From NCBI GenBank assembly GCA_964035575.1, contig OZ037885.1:868001-932000 (forward strand): a DNA stretch of 64,000 bases, given 5' to 3'. Made by a program: the position numbers and the translations under genes. Positions within the stretch are counted from its first letter, which is position 1. Every line of letters starts with the position of its first letter. This document shows, one piece after another, positions 44,311 to 57,272 of this stretch. Below the pieces are notes generated by a model. The model was not told the DNA's origin. It saw only the letters and a list, made by a program, of their open reading frames with translations, and searched no databases. The stretch comes from Rhynchopus sp. YZ270_cl-10. Lineage: Eukaryota; Euglenozoa; Diplonemea; Diplonemida; Diplonemidae.

Positions 44311-46846
44311 AGTTCGCAAAAAAAAGGAGGGGAACAAAAAATCCATGTATTTCCTCCCCCTTGTTGTATCTGGGGAAGTGAGCGTACATTGGCAAGGGGG
44401 GAAATAAATACCCCTCTATTTTCTTTTTTATTTTGTAAGGTGGCTAAGCATGGCGAGGCTCGGCATCATCTTACCGAAAGTTGTTCTTTTGTTTTGTTTT
44501 GTTTTTTGTTCGTTGCGGTGGATGTATATTTTGTTTCTTGTTCGAGACCTTTTGAAATTCTGGACGTACAGAAAAAAAATATTAGTTGTAAAAAAAATCG
44601 CGACCATATGGGAGCGGGACAAGCGGAAGGGAGACAACAGTCATTTTCAGGTCTGAAAACCCAACTTCAGATGAAATATTGTTGACTGGGAACAGGTAGC
44701 GCCGCAGGCGCACGACTACCCATTTTTTTTCTTTTCTCTGCTTTCTTTTGATTACGCGAGCCGATCGCTTTCCGCGGTGGGGTTACATGTGTGCAAAAAC
44801 ACTCAAGCCCCCATCAGGTCACAATAAACATTTTTTTTCTTCTGGGAATCTCGAGATTCTGTACGCACGGTGGACAAGAAACAAAACTATATGTATCTAC
44901 CCCTAAGTATAAACGTTTGTTCATTGCTCACCATCTCCATCTACCCATTTCCCCTTCATTCTTTTTTTTGCCATTACATTTCAAAAAACATTTCAAAAAA
45001 AAAAAAAAAAACACAAACGTGGCGTTTGCAGCTTCTCCACACCCCTAAGGCGACAACCTGATGTGAGAGTGAGTCACCGGTTTCCCCTCTATTGTTTACC
45101 TCTGATTTTTTACCTACAAAAGTGCATTTTTTTTTTTTTTTTTGAGATTTTTTCGAATTTTCGAAGAAAACAAAGCGAAGGAGAGACTTCCTTTGTGTGA
45201 GCAAGTGTTGTTCTGTTGGTAGAGGTCAATATTCAAAAAAGCGGAAAAAAAGACGCTTATGCACACAGGAAGTACCTCGATAGGCGACTGTCGATGCAAC
45301 AGAACAACAACAATAAAAACAAAACAATAGAAAGCATAGCTTGAAATAGTGTATCTTGGTGTTACCAAGACACACTGCCACGAGAGGGCTTTGTACTTCA
45401 GAGTCAAATCAAGGAAACCTCACCCTCGATGGTCGAGCTGTCGGCACAACAACAAAAAAAGGGACCAAGTAGTACAACAGCCTGAGAGATCAACAAATAC
45501 GACTTCTGTGGAAAATATTGAATGGAATTTTCCGCTTTTGGGGAACACCAGTGTTTTATTGCGTAGGCTCTGATGCTTATAGTTATGTACATTCTTTTGG
45601 TGTGTTTTCCCCCAAAAATAAGTGCACAAAAGGTTCTCGGATCCTAACCCCAATACAAGCTACATAACTACAATTTTTTTTTTGGGGGGTGACGAAGTAG
45701 AGGTCCATGTACTCAGCTTCTCTCTTTTTACCTGATTTTACCTGATTCAGTTATATTTTGAAAGATGAAAGAAAAAGGACGGAAAAACCCAACGGAAAAC
45801 AGAACGAAAACCAAGACGAAGTTTTATTTATTTTGTAGGTGGCTAAGCGGCAGTGAGGCTTAGGTTTCATCTTACCAAACTATGCTTTTGGTGCGTGTGG
45901 TTTTGTTTTTGTTTTGCAAAAAAAAAAAAAAAAAAAAAAAAAAACTTAAAGAACGCATATCGCTAATTTGTTCTTTGGTCAAATCAAACGATAGTAAAAA
46001 AAAAGCAACCCAAACCCCCTCCCCCCCAAGCCACGTTACACACATAGTCCTTCAATTTCCTTACAAGGGAGATGCGAAATGGTAAATTTTTGGGGTGGGG
46101 GGGTTTTTTTTTCAAAAAAAAATATTGAAGTCGCGGTTGGTGACTTTATGTTGATATAAAAAACAAAACATTGAGTACATACCCTGGTTCCCCAAGCGGG
46201 TCCTTAGGGCGATTTGTCGACACAACAAAAAAACTAGTTGTAGTGGAGCGCATCCTCGGGTGTCTATCACTATTCAAGTTTTAAACATGCTCCGGTCCCT
46301 AAGGAATGGTAAAAAAAAAAGGGTTTTTTCAAAACAGAGGAAAAATGGTAACGGGGTGTGCGTGCACCGTGGCGCACATACAGATCACTTCTTTTTGGAT
46401 GGAACGAATTTTCGTTCAAAAAAAAAAAAAAAAAAAAAACAGGGTCTGATGCAGTTTACCCACTCCCTGCTCCTCTTCCTCTTCATGTTGTACAAAAAAA
46501 GAATGCTCTTCTTTTTGTAGGAGGTGGAGTCCACGAGGGGTTTTTTTGATAAAACAACTTGTTGTCAATTTTAAAAAAATATTGGAGACAGCGCTGCGGG
46601 CAAAACAAAAAAAAAACGGATTGAAAAAAAAGACAAGAAGTTTGCTTGTTGCTTTGAGTACTCAATTAACTACAACAACCGTACTTCAGTTTAACATATT
46701 TTTTTACCTTTTTGTTTTCCTGCTTTGAGCGCACAAACAAAAGACCCGATGTTTTTTTTTTTTTTTTTGAAGAGATCTGAATGTACGTGAAGTCTATTCT
46801 ATCTTTACAGTCATGTGTTTTACCATTTCCAATTTTTTCCAAATAT

Positions 46847-46887
46847 AGATGCGTGAACGAGGGGGTATATTCATCTTTCAAGTTTCC
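46847..46887 (+). repeat. Hairpin family E copy
   Basis: One of ten plus-strand copies (others near 3862, 15370, 34974, 41078, 42232, 47679, 49794, 57405 and 58174). The family consensus folds AAAGATG-TGTGC-acgagag-GCAT-CATCTTT, then AAGTTTTT. Confidence 0.7.
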
Positions 46888-46937
46888 CTTTTATTATTGT
46901 TGTTATTGACGTTTCGTGTGCTTTATCTGCACATTTG

Positions 46938-46973
<36 letters not shown>

Positions 46974-49900
46974 TGACCTTTTTTCAGGGATTCTTCGCTC
47001 CTTCTTCGGGTGTGAATTTTGAAGAAGATTTTTTTTCCCCCTTCAGAAAAGTACATTCCGAGCTTTCTCCCCACACAAGCGGTCGTCGCGCGCGCTTCGC
47101 GCGCGCTCCTCCCTGACAAAGTTGGAAGAGGTGTGAAAATTCACGGGAAAATGGGGAAACCAGGGCCTGACGCTAATTTTTGGGTTTTTGTGAAATCGTG
47201 GGAGGCTCAAAAAAATTTTCCTGCGCCCGTTTTTTGATTTCACGTAACAGTCCACATTGGGGTGTCTTTCCGCGAGCGAAGCGAGCGGGAAAAAATTTTA
47301 AGGTGTACCTCCGCGAGCGCAGCGAGCGGAAAAGTGTGTTGGGACTGTGCGAGGCAGGTGTTTTTACACATCTTAGATGGTTTTTACCTGAAGAGGGTGT
47401 ACAAAGGCACACTCTTGGTTGTAAATGGAGCGTGCTTCGGAGACTGGCCCATATGACCAGGCCTCTGAGGCCCGTGAAATTTTTTTTCCCAAAAGTTTTT
47501 TTTTTATTATTTTTCCCAAAAGAAGAAATCTTCTTTTTTTTTTTTTTTTTTTTTTTTTCAGATTTTTTGAAAAAAAGAAGAAAAAAAAAAAAAATCTTCC
47601 TGGAAGAAACTGTGCCTTTTTTCCCCTCTGCGTTTATTGATTTTCTCCCCCCATTCACACCCCCTCTAAATCTTTTTAAGATGTGCTCAGGAGAGGTCCA
47701 GTCATCTTTCCAAGTTATATTTTTTTTTGCTTCACAAGAAGACGGCCACAGTCTTTCGAAGTTTTATCAACACTTTCAAGTTTTTTTTTTTGATGTTTTT
47801 TTTTGATGTTCTGACACCACAAAGGCTCAGTCATCCAATTTCATTGTTTGTGATTTGGTCTCAAAGAGGGTTCCTCTTTGGCCAGGTAGTCAGTGGGAGC
47901 GTATTGCAGTAATAAAAAAAAAAATGTAATCACAGAATATTTATTACACACTTTACGCATAATCTCGACAACGGTGTTCATACCACCCAATAGTAATGGT
48001 CAGCACGCGGGTCGCCTCATTTATAACCGGTTCGTTTTTTTTTCTTCTCCCCCAAGCAACATTTTTTTTCTCTCCCTTTTTCTTTCTTTCTCGCAAAAAA
48101 AAAAGCAAACAAAAACAAAAAACCTTCTTCAAATCCCCTCATATTCTCTCCTGCCATTGCATTTAAAAAAAAAAAGGTCACTGAGCACGACGGGAGGCTT
48201 AGGTTCATTTTATAACCCTTTTTTTTGACACCCCTTTCTCCTCTTAAACTTACAGTGCTTTTTTTTTGGTGTCATCTTCTTCTTTTAATAGCCCTGTTGT
48301 CTCGCACAGCATCACCCCCTTCTTCAATGCTTGTTTCCTTCTTGTTTTTTTCTTTTCTTTTTTCTTTGGCACATTCCTTCTCTTTGGTGTGGTAAAGATG
48401 CATGCGAAGCACCTTTTCATCTTTTCAAATTCTCTTTATTTTCAAGATGACAGAGCGACGTTAAATGACCATCTCTCACAAAGCACTAAGCTGCCATGTG
48501 TATTGCGGTTATTCATTCATCTTTTAAAAGGATTTGTTTTGTGATTTTGTGTTATTGCTCTCAACCAGCAAAGCTACGTCTTTAAGAATTTTTGTGTGCA
48601 CGAGAGAGACGAATTTATTTTTGTGGAAGCGTGCAATGCAACGAACGGTCGAGATCTGATCTAGCGAAACGGATATATATTTTTCCCCCGCCAACTTTTG
48701 CATAGTAAAAGTGGGTTTTTTTTTTGTTTCCTTTTTTGCTGCCATAGGTACCCCTCCTCCGTCAAAGAAACTCATGAATTATTTTTCATTGGTGACTCAG
48801 TCCCAGAGGCGCGAGTTCATCTGACTCATGACAACCTCTCTCTTAAGGTGACTAGAGGGTTAGGGTCATCTTATAAACTTTTCTTTTTATTTTGGGGTTC
48901 GATAACCCGCGGAGTGTCAGTGCCTGCGTCCCAGAGGCGGTTGCACTATCAACTTCACTTTCTTTTTAAGACGTTGTGTTCAAACCAGGCCTTTATATTC
49001 TCCTTAATGGATGGCTGTATGTGCACAACACATTTATCTTCCAAGATTTGTTGTTTTTTGTTTTGCTTTTCTTTTTTAAATTTTCAGCCACAGCCTAAGT
49101 TCTTCTTCTTTGATAAGACTTCCATTCATTTGCTCATCCATCTTTTTCTTTTTTGCAGTGCCCTGTGTCCGCCGATGAACGGATGGCGTTTGCACTTTCA
49201 ACTTCTCTTTTTTTGTTTTTGTGTGTGTGTTTGTCTACCCGTTGGGGGACTATTTTCACTAACAATCACAGTTTTTTTTTTTCTCTCTGTCCACTTTATG
49301 TAAAACCACAGCCCTTCCTGACGTCAAGCGACACAATCTCTTTTGTGTTAAGTCTATACTACATCAGGGCGAAAACAAATACTGTCAAAAAAAAGATGTT
49401 AGACCATGCTTTAAGGATGTTGGCCAACTTGGGATTTCTTCTTTGTCCAACACGGCAGATGGTCGAGCACACTCCTGGGGGTTCTAGGGAGAGGATGTAA
49501 TGTCAAGATTTGTAAAATAAAAAAGGGATGTATCTTTAACTTTGCTGTACTACACTATATCAAGACGCAATGTCATAATGCAAACAAGATTTCTTGCGAT
49601 AAATTCCCGCAACATCCCCGATAAAAAGTTCTTCTCTTTTTTTCTGTGTCTGCGTCCGCCGATGAACGGTAATGCATTTGCATCTTCAACTTCTCTTTTT
49701 TTTTTTTTTTTGTTTCCCCTCAAAAATAATTGCAAAGGTGATATCATAGGCTTCAGAGCATCTTACTAATTTTTTTTTCTCTCTGTCTTTTAAAAGATGT
49801 GTGTGAAAAGATGAGAGGTCACATTCATCCGTTTTTCTTCATTTTTCATTTTATTTTGAGAGACGATTTTTTATTATTTTTGTCTTATTTTTTGTTGCTG

Positions 49901-50382
49901 CGAGAACAATTTCATTAGATTCAACCAGCCTTTCATAAAAGGTGATATTTGAGGCACACAACCTCTTTTTGGGGTTGATCGATGCATACCAAAAGGGTCA
50001 GACCAGAGTTTTCTTATCACTCTGCCACACTCTTCAGGGATTTGAGGTGTGCTTTTACTGTAGAGCATTTTATCCTTTTCAAAAAAAAAAAAAGGGTGTC
50101 ATTTATGTAGTCAGAAGACACCGTATTGGAGCACAGAACGTACCTCCCTTTGGCGATGTGTTGATGCAAACAAGGTGTCATTTGAGTAGGGGGTAGGCAG
50201 ACAGCTCTATGGGGGAAAGGGGGGATGTGTCGAACAATACCATTTCATAAGGGTCAGGCCAGAGTTGTTCTCGTCCCTCCATTGCCTCTGTTGCAACAGT
50301 TGCGTGGATGAGATTAAGGTGTGCTGTTCCGGAGTCTGGTGAGACTAATTGCAGCACATCATATATTAATGCTGTATTGTTC

Positions 50383-50698
50383 AATTCCAGCACTAATAGC
50401 GTATAGTAATGCTGCTGCTGTTAAAAAGCTCGTAGTTGGATCCAGAGCTCAGGTTGTAAGGTGCCACGGTTTTTCGTGATGGCGTAATGTCATAGCGTTG
50501 GCTGTGGGTCAAACATCTTACATCAAGACCTGTGCTCTATCAACGATGGTAATGGCACCCTGTGAGTAGGTTCCTTCATTGGTGCCGAAAGCGTCTACGC
50601 GTATACCATGCGCACACGGGTCGACCATCGATGTTACTGTGAACAAACCAGCGTGCCCAATGCAGGCGTAAGCCTTGAATGGTAAAGCATGGAATAAC
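50383..50698 (+). pseudogene. Partial, diverged 18S (SSU) rRNA sequence
   Basis: AATTCCAGCACTAATAGCGT, then GTTAAAAAGCTCGTAGTTGG, matches the universal SSU segment just after the 530 loop. ~250 bp downstream, TTACTGTGA...CAGGC...CTTGAAT...AAAGCATGGAATAAC matches the universal segment following the V4 region. Order and spacing are correct, so about 315 nt of SSU rRNA including V4 is present. No SSU sequence follows 50698, and the upstream side is not recognisable, so this is a fragment, not a working gene. Wording such as GCTGCTGCTGTTAAA and TTACTGTGA recalls euglenozoan SSU rRNA. A 10-bp direct repeat, CATTTCATAA, lies at 50241-50250 and 50711-50720, possibly a target duplication. Confidence 0.8.
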
Positions 50699-51207
50699 AA
50701 GGCATCCTATCATTTCATAAAAAAAGCTGCGGAAGCTTGCGCAAGCAAGAAAATAAGGGGGGCAACCCTGTGCATGGGTTTGTGCATAATGAACCGAAAT
50801 TTCTTTTTTAGGTGACTAAGCACTCTGAGGCATTTTATTTTTGCATCGTTTTTTTTTTTTTTGTTTTGTTTTGTCTTTTTTTTTTTTTTTTTGCAACGTT
50901 CTGCGACAACTGGGGGGTTTCCCCTAAATTTTTTTTGATTTTTCTTTCTTCCAAAATTGGGTGTGGAGATCAAACGCAAAAGCTGAATGATGGCTACACA
51001 TGATGTAGCAAAGTGCAATGGGTATTGTGCACGAAAAAAAGGGGTGGCAACTTATTACTGTTTCACTACAAAAAAAAAAGAAAATAAAGGGATACAGAGT
51101 GGAGTGGGAGAGAACTTTGTATCTTGATTTGGGTCAAGCCATCTTCGTCTTCGGTTCGTCTTATAATCATTTATTTGGCCCTCATGGTAAACTGTGTGCA
51201 TCCCAAC

Positions 51208-51300
51208 GAAGTGCTCTCTGGGGTTCGATAACCCGCGGAGAACCAATGCCTGCGTCCGCCGATACACGGTGAGGCGTTTGCACTTTCAACTTCACCTTTT
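51208..51300 (+). repeat. Hairpin family F, representative copy
   Basis: GAAGTGCTCTC, then GGGTT-CGAT-AACCC, then TGCCT...CCG-ccgataca-CGG...AGGCG...TTGCA (nested stems) and CTTTCAACTTC. Other plus-strand copies near 3614, 7874, 15876, 20632, 21078, 28288, 29187, 43768, 48893, 49157, 49645 and 52028. Some (21078, 28288, 48893) have CCAGAGGC instead of the inner CCG...CGG stem. Confidence 0.75.
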
Positions 51301-52640
51301 TAAAAAAAAAGTTTCCTTCTCTTCGCAAGAGATAACGGTGATTTTTCTTTTTTCTTTTTTTTTTTTTGTCCCCAGTTTCGGTTCCAACATAAAATGGAAA
51401 TTGTGGCTGGCGAAAAATACGAGATTCTTTTTTCTTCTTTTTTCTTTACCCAACAGTTTTGGACATCGATAGACGAACGTCTTTTTCAGAAGACGTTCGT
51501 TTCAACTCAAAAATTTTACATTTCTTCCCGTCGTGAACAGGAGTATTATCTTGGTACTCAGAATTAGACCCAAAGACCTAATTCTGAATCTTTTTTTGAG
51601 GCAAAAAAAGGCTCTCCAAAGAGGCCTTTGTTTTCATCAAAAAATCACTGAGTGATGGTCACGATGGTCACCACGAGGTGAGAGCTCAAGCACCCCCAAA
51701 CAATACAGCACTTAAGGACGACTTGGACTCGACACGCTGGAAAAAAGGGTCGGCACACAAGAAATTTGAGCGGTATGGAAATTGGTGTGGAAAACATGAA
51801 ATGCGAGTTTCTTTTATATAAAGCTGTACTATTCACAGCGAATACACATTTCATCTTTTCAAGATTTGTTTTTTTTTTTTTTTAGCAGGGATGTGAACAT
51901 GGGTTGTTCCATTCCTTCACCCTTACCCTATACCCTCCCCACACACCACCCCCTCTGTCCTCCGAGGAGGCTGGAATACAAACGTGTACCGTGCATTTTT
52001 GTTTTTTTCTTTTTCTTTTTTTTTTGCCGTCTGCCGATATCCGGAGGCGTTCTGCACTATCAACTTCATTTTTGATTTTTTTTTTTGTCTGGTGGGAAAC
52101 ATGCTATACCCAAAATGGGTGTCCGCACCGTTATCAAAAAAAACTCTACCAATATTTTTTTTTTGTGTGTGCACAGAAATCTGTTTTGCTGGCAGATTGC
52201 TTATCGTGGGTGCTGTGCGATAAAGGCAAAAAAAAAAAAAATCCTTTTATAGGAACGAACTATATGTGAGCACGTCTGTGATCACCGAAACCTCCCCTCT
52301 CTGAGGTACCCACTTACAGTAGGTACGGAGAAGCAGCGCTAGAGGGATAGTTGGATACGATTGAAAAACTGGTTTTCAAAAAAAAAAAAGGGGTTTTCAA
52401 ACGGTTTTGTCCCAAACCGTCGTTTGAAGAAAAAAAAATATAGTGAAGCACGCTCTAGGGTGGCTACACTAATACAACCAAGTTTTCAAAAAAAAAAAAA
52501 AAATACCCGGAGCGATTGGGTTGATTTTTTTTTTTTTTTTTTTTTTTATTCCTACGAAGCTTGCTTTAAAGGGGAAATAGTATTACCGGTACGGTCGCCA
52601 ATCATCCCTCAAACAGGAGGATTGTGCAATCAACGAAAAA

Positions 52641-52972
52641 TTATTTTGCACAATCAACTAAACATAACACACACAACAATGGATAACATCGCAAAAGGCC
52701 ACAGAGAATGCTCTTGATACCTGTAGCGACGGCTTGTGGGCCTGTTACTGCGTGCGCGCATAGGAGCACGTAGTGGGGTCGCTGGGCCGTCGGGAATGGA
52801 GTAGACGCCGAAATTTCCTGACGATGGGAAAACACAACCTCCCCCAACTGCGAAGGGAAAAGTGCGAAAAAGCACTTAAGAACCTCGTAAGCGATGTGAT
52901 AGCGAAGTCGATACGAATGACTATAAACAATGTGTTGGTGCGTCGGACCCCCTACGAGAAAGTCGCTACGGC
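52641..52972 (-). mobile_element. 332-bp insertion with 17-bp target duplication
   Basis: It interrupts the dispersed repeat that is intact at 31085-31215. GTGCAATCAACGAAAAA is present on both sides (52624-52640 and 52973-52989). The insert is GC-richer and of complex composition, with an open minus-strand frame across its full length and a T-rich left edge, as a minus-oriented retrocopy would have. The protein is not recognised. A variable-length duplication suits target-primed retroposition. Confidence 0.6.
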
Positions 52973-53155
52973 GTGCAATCAACGAAAAAAACCTTTTTTC
53001 CTTTTACTTACCTACCGATCCTACTATTTTTGGTTTTTGCAGCGAAGGAATGGGGGTTGTGGTGAAACCCCCCCGACGAAACTCCCCCCAAAAAAAAACT
53101 CTATTTATCCCCCCTTTTTTTTTCTCTTTCCCCTCGTTTCTTTTAAATGTGATCA

Positions 53156-53200
53156 AGGTGACTAAGCACGAGAGGCTTAGGGTTCATCTTATAAACTTTT
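53156..53200 (+). repeat. Hairpin family A copy
   Basis: Near-consensus copy in sense orientation, only 66 bp before another at 53266-53303. Confidence 0.8.
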
Positions 53201-53575
53201 CTTTAAATTGAAAGGTGTGATATATGGCTCATTTTCATCTTTCAAAAAAAAAATAAATAAAATTAAGTGACTAAGTATGAGAGGCTTAGTATCATTTTCA
53301 ACCTTTTTCTTTCTCAGTTCTCATTTTTTGTTTTTTTTGTTTCTTTCTCTCTCTGGCCTCGGAAGAAGTCCTCTTGTTTATATCACAGAGTGAATCCACT
53401 TCCTTAAAAGGGAAGTCTTCATACGGAATTTTTTTAAAAAAAAAAAACTATCTGTACAGTGGAGCACACTCTAGGGTGGCTACACTAATACAACTAAGTT
53501 TTTAACAAAATAATGTAGTGGAGTTCATCCTCGGGTGTCTGCACTCATACAAAAAAACAGGCTTTTATATTTTAA

Positions 53576-54942
53576 CCCTTTAGACCCGAGATACCCATAT
53601 ATGGCCACCCGAATGGCACCAGACAATTAGGAGTGTTCTACTCAAAATGGGAAAAACATTTTTTATATTTTGAAAGATTTTGCGCCGATCTTTCAAAAGA
53701 AGCAAGAATCGAAAAGTTTTGTTCATCTGATATTTTTTTGGATGCTGGGGGGAAGGCGGAGCTGCCACGGAAAATCATGTTTTTTGACCAACACCCCCTA
53801 AAATAACCCTCCTAATACCACTAGGCTATTACTGGGGTTCTACTCAGTTTCAGAAAACCATTTTTTTATATTTTGAAAGATTTTTAGCCGATCTTTCAAA
53901 ATACGCCATCTAAGAACACTTTTATGCATCTGGGTTTTCCTTGGATGCCGGGGAGCAGGAAAAAGTACGGGAAAAAGCCACTTTTCAGGGCCGCCATGTG
54001 ATAAGAAATTTTCTAGTCGTTTTCGTGAAAACACTTTTTTTGTGTGGAAAGATTTCGTTCGCATCTTTCAAAATACGACAAAATTGAAAACTTTTATGCA
54101 TCTGTGCTATCCTCGGATTTTGGTGTGATTTTACCACCAAAATCACGGGTTGTACGTTGCCAAGGTCGTAAGGCGAGTAGGGTTGATAAGTAGGGTTCTA
54201 CTCATTTTCGTGAACAGATTTTTGCATTTTTGGAAAGATTTGATGTCAAATCTGTCAAAAGAAGCAAGAATCGAAAACTTTTGTGCATCTGAGTGCACTT
54301 TGGAAGTCCGTGAGAACCACCACCAAAATCACTGTTTTTCTGACTATTCTTTGCCTTATTACCACCCAAAACACGTGATAAGCCGGGTTTTCACTATTTT
54401 TTCGTATTTTAGGGTGCTTTTTTTTGTGAATTTTCGGCACACAGGGTCATTCTGACCCATTCTGGGGGTGTTTCGGACCTGTAGATGCCCAAAAACGTGA
54501 AAAAAATCGCCTTTTTACGTTGTGTAGTGGTGTTTCAGTGTAAATCGTTAGGGAAATCGATTTTTAGACATGCTGCTAACAGAGCTACACTCATCTAAGT
54601 TGGATTCTACTAGGACTTTTTGCTCGATTTTTTTTTGTTTGAAAAGATTTTGTGGTCAATCTTTCAAATAACGCCATTTTCGGACAGCAATAATTTACGG
54701 TGATTTTTTTTGCCGGAAGGATCAGTAAAAAACCAAAAGATGGATTTTATGCGTACCTCATTTTGGGTAAAACATTTTTTTTCGAAAAAAAACTTAAAAT
54801 AATGGAATTGAAAGCCGTGTTCAAAATCTTTCTGCGGCCAGGTACGATTAAAAATTTGCATCTGGGGTCCCTTTACCGGTTGGAGAGCCCCCAAAACCAA
54901 AACTCAAAAGTGGGTCGAAAATCTGGCTTCGGGTCTAAAGGG
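53576..54942. mobile_element. Non-autonomous piggyBac-like element (1367 bp)
   Basis: Both ends read CCCTTTAGACCCGA (perfect 14-bp inverted repeat) and both are flanked by TTAA (53572-53575 and 54943-54946), the piggyBac target site. There is no transposase. The interior is a degenerate tandem repeat of roughly 170-200 bp (anchors GTTCTACTCA near 53635, 53838 and 54204; AAAGATTT and CGAAAACTTTT recurring). Confidence 0.8.
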
Positions 54943-56647
54943 TTAAAAAAATCTATTTGTATAGTGGAGCACACTCTGAAGGTGGCTGACACTAATACAA
55001 CAAAGTTTTTTTCAAAAAAAAACAAATACAATAGAAAGGGAACGCAGATAGTGTTCACAAAACATAGCTCTGCGATATTTCCAATATTTTTTTTTTCTTT
55101 TGAGAGAAAAAAACGTAAAAAAAAAAAAACAAAAATTAGTGGAGCACACTCTGAAGGTGGCTACACTAATACAACCAAGTTTTTAATAAAAGAATGGTGT
55201 AGTGGAGTTCATCCTCGGGTGTCTGCACTCATACAGGGGTGGCTCTAAGTTGAGCCAAAAACCCCGATTTTGGCCGAGGTGCCAATGACTTTTTTCTGTA
55301 CAAATGCCACACGTAAAAAACCCCCGGAAACCCATTCCGAGCTTTCCGGTCGGTACGTTGGCGGGGCATCTCCCCGCATATTTTCAAAACCCATTCCGAG
55401 CTTTCCGGTCGGTGCGTTGGCGGGGCATCTCCCCTCATATTTTTGAGAGGGGTTTTTCGGGGGTGGGGGTTGAAGAAGGGGAAAAATGAGTCAAATAGGA
55501 GAAGGGGCGGTTGTGAACTATCCCGTCCCCAGGCCTCTCCGGGTGGGTCGGGGTGTGCAAGCAAAGTTAAAGCAAAGGGGTGGGGGTGAGGAAAAGAAAA
55601 GTATGGTCAAAAGTGACGTAAGGACACCACTAAGCGGTGCACAGAAAGGGAAGATGCCCTTGCGTATGAACTAGGGAGGGAGGGGATGGGAAACCAAGAC
55701 TAATTAACGCAAATACGAAACAGAACTGATTCCTGGCGAAGCCACGGTACGCAACATTTCTAAAAAAATGTTGACATCAAATGGCACTGTCGTTGGTCAT
55801 TATCGTCAGTTCCCGTAAATGTTACTTCCATATTTTGCTGAACGAAAGTTTTGGCGAAGCCACGGTACGCAACATTTCAAAATATTGTGCTTAAAATTGC
55901 ACATTTTACAGCCAAACTATGTCATGGGTGGCTTGCAATCTTGCGCCGCAGGCGCACGGTACGCTACTTTTTTCCTTTCGCCATGCTGCATGCTTCCTTT
56001 TCCTTCGGCGTTTGACCAATTGGGTCGCGTTCTGGCTGTGACGGGGTCACTTTGTTCATGAGGCCAGTTCTGGTCACTCTTAGAGGCCCGCCCCCCACCC
56101 CCACCCCCCCCCCACCTCCCATGTGGCAAAAGTCCAGAAAAAATATTTTGCCTGTGGCATTTGTACAGAAAAAAAGTGTGTTTTCGGAGGGGTGCCATGG
56201 GCCCATGGACTTAGAAAAGGCCCTGCACTCATACAAAAAAAAAAAAAAAACAGGATTTTATTCAAAAAAAAATCTATCTGTTTAGTGGAGCACACTCTGA
56301 AGGTGGCTGACACTAATACAACAAAGTTTTCAAAAAAAAGGGGGAGGGAGGGGGGGAAAGGTATACTCCCTCTCTTCTCGGGAGGGTAGGTTGGACTATT
56401 GTCTCAAAAGGACAGTGGAGATTTGCACAACTGTGGCAACTACACTACTCCAACAATTTATCAAAAAAAGGGGGGAGGGGAAAAACTGTCTTTCCAACAA
56501 AAATCTTTTTTAAAGAAAACTTCGAAAAAAATCCAATAGCTGCTGCCAACCTAAGGGGTATGTTATGCACAACCATTGCTATCATATGTGAAATAGACCA
56601 ACAAAACAAAGTCATGCATTTAACAGCAGGCTTTACTTTCATTTTTT

Positions 56648-56680
<33 letters not shown>

Positions 56681-57272
56681 CATTTGACTGATGTGTGTCC
56701 CATACATCATGTATTCGCCTTTCGCCTTTTTTTTTTTTTGTGTTATTTTGTGCTTTATTACTATACACAAGGGAGGGGGGGAGGGGATGGGAGGGATATT
56801 GCGACTGCGCTTTTGTTATTATTATTTTTTTGCTGAAAATTTTTTCTATTTATTTTTGTTTCAAAAAAAAAAAAATGTGGAGGGGAAGGCCTCGTCTCTG
56901 GAAACGCTCAGAAAAGAAAAGAAGGGAAAAAAAAAAAAAAACGAAAAACGCAGTGAAAATACTGTACGGCAGTTACCACAATACACCTTTCGCCTTTTTT
57001 TTTTCCCTATCATCTTTGTCGTTTGCAACGAGAGCCCGTGGAAGGAGATGTGGAAGAAGACGTACGAAACAACCCTGCGACACGTTCTCCTCAACGAGGA
57101 TGCGTGACGGGCCTGCACGCAGCTTGACTGCAAGGTCGAGGACCCACTGCGGGTCTGCACAGGGCTTAGGTTCATCTTCTTACCTTTTTTTTTTGACTTG
57201 TTTTCAAATGAAAAACCTCGAAATGGATTTGTCGGACTGCATTGGGTGTCCACCCCCAGGGTGGTCATATAC

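Larger units (their letters stand above)
42637..50380. other. Long gene-free repeat region
   Basis: No gene supported over ~7.7 kb. (CT)n at 42761-42801. Hairpins: A at 42868, 44438, 45836, 48174, 48845 and 49734; B at 45358; D at 43098, 45262, 45419 and 46172; E at 46847, 47679 and 49794; F at 43768, 48893, 49157 and 49645. ACTAGT-rich block at 44150-44310. A remnant of the hAT element 3' part at 44690-44785. GCGCGCGCTTCGCGCGCGC at ~47086 and two CCGCGAGCG-type hairpins at 47270-47332. Repeat copy at 46551-46740 (see 31246). Very long A/T homopolymers throughout. Confidence 0.5.
50711..53571. other. Intergenic; hairpins A, F and C and one insertion
   Basis: No complete gene. Degenerate A at 50810-50850; F at 51208-51300 and 52028-52070; C at 52439-52495, 53454-53510 and 53515-53552; A at 53156-53200 and 53266-53303. 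Confidence 0.5.

Noticed and set aside
51208..51300. Family F as a tRNA-derived SINE because GGTTCGATAACC resembles a B box
   Set aside because: No A box at the right distance, no cloverleaf, and the motif is better explained as the GGGTT/AACCC hairpin.
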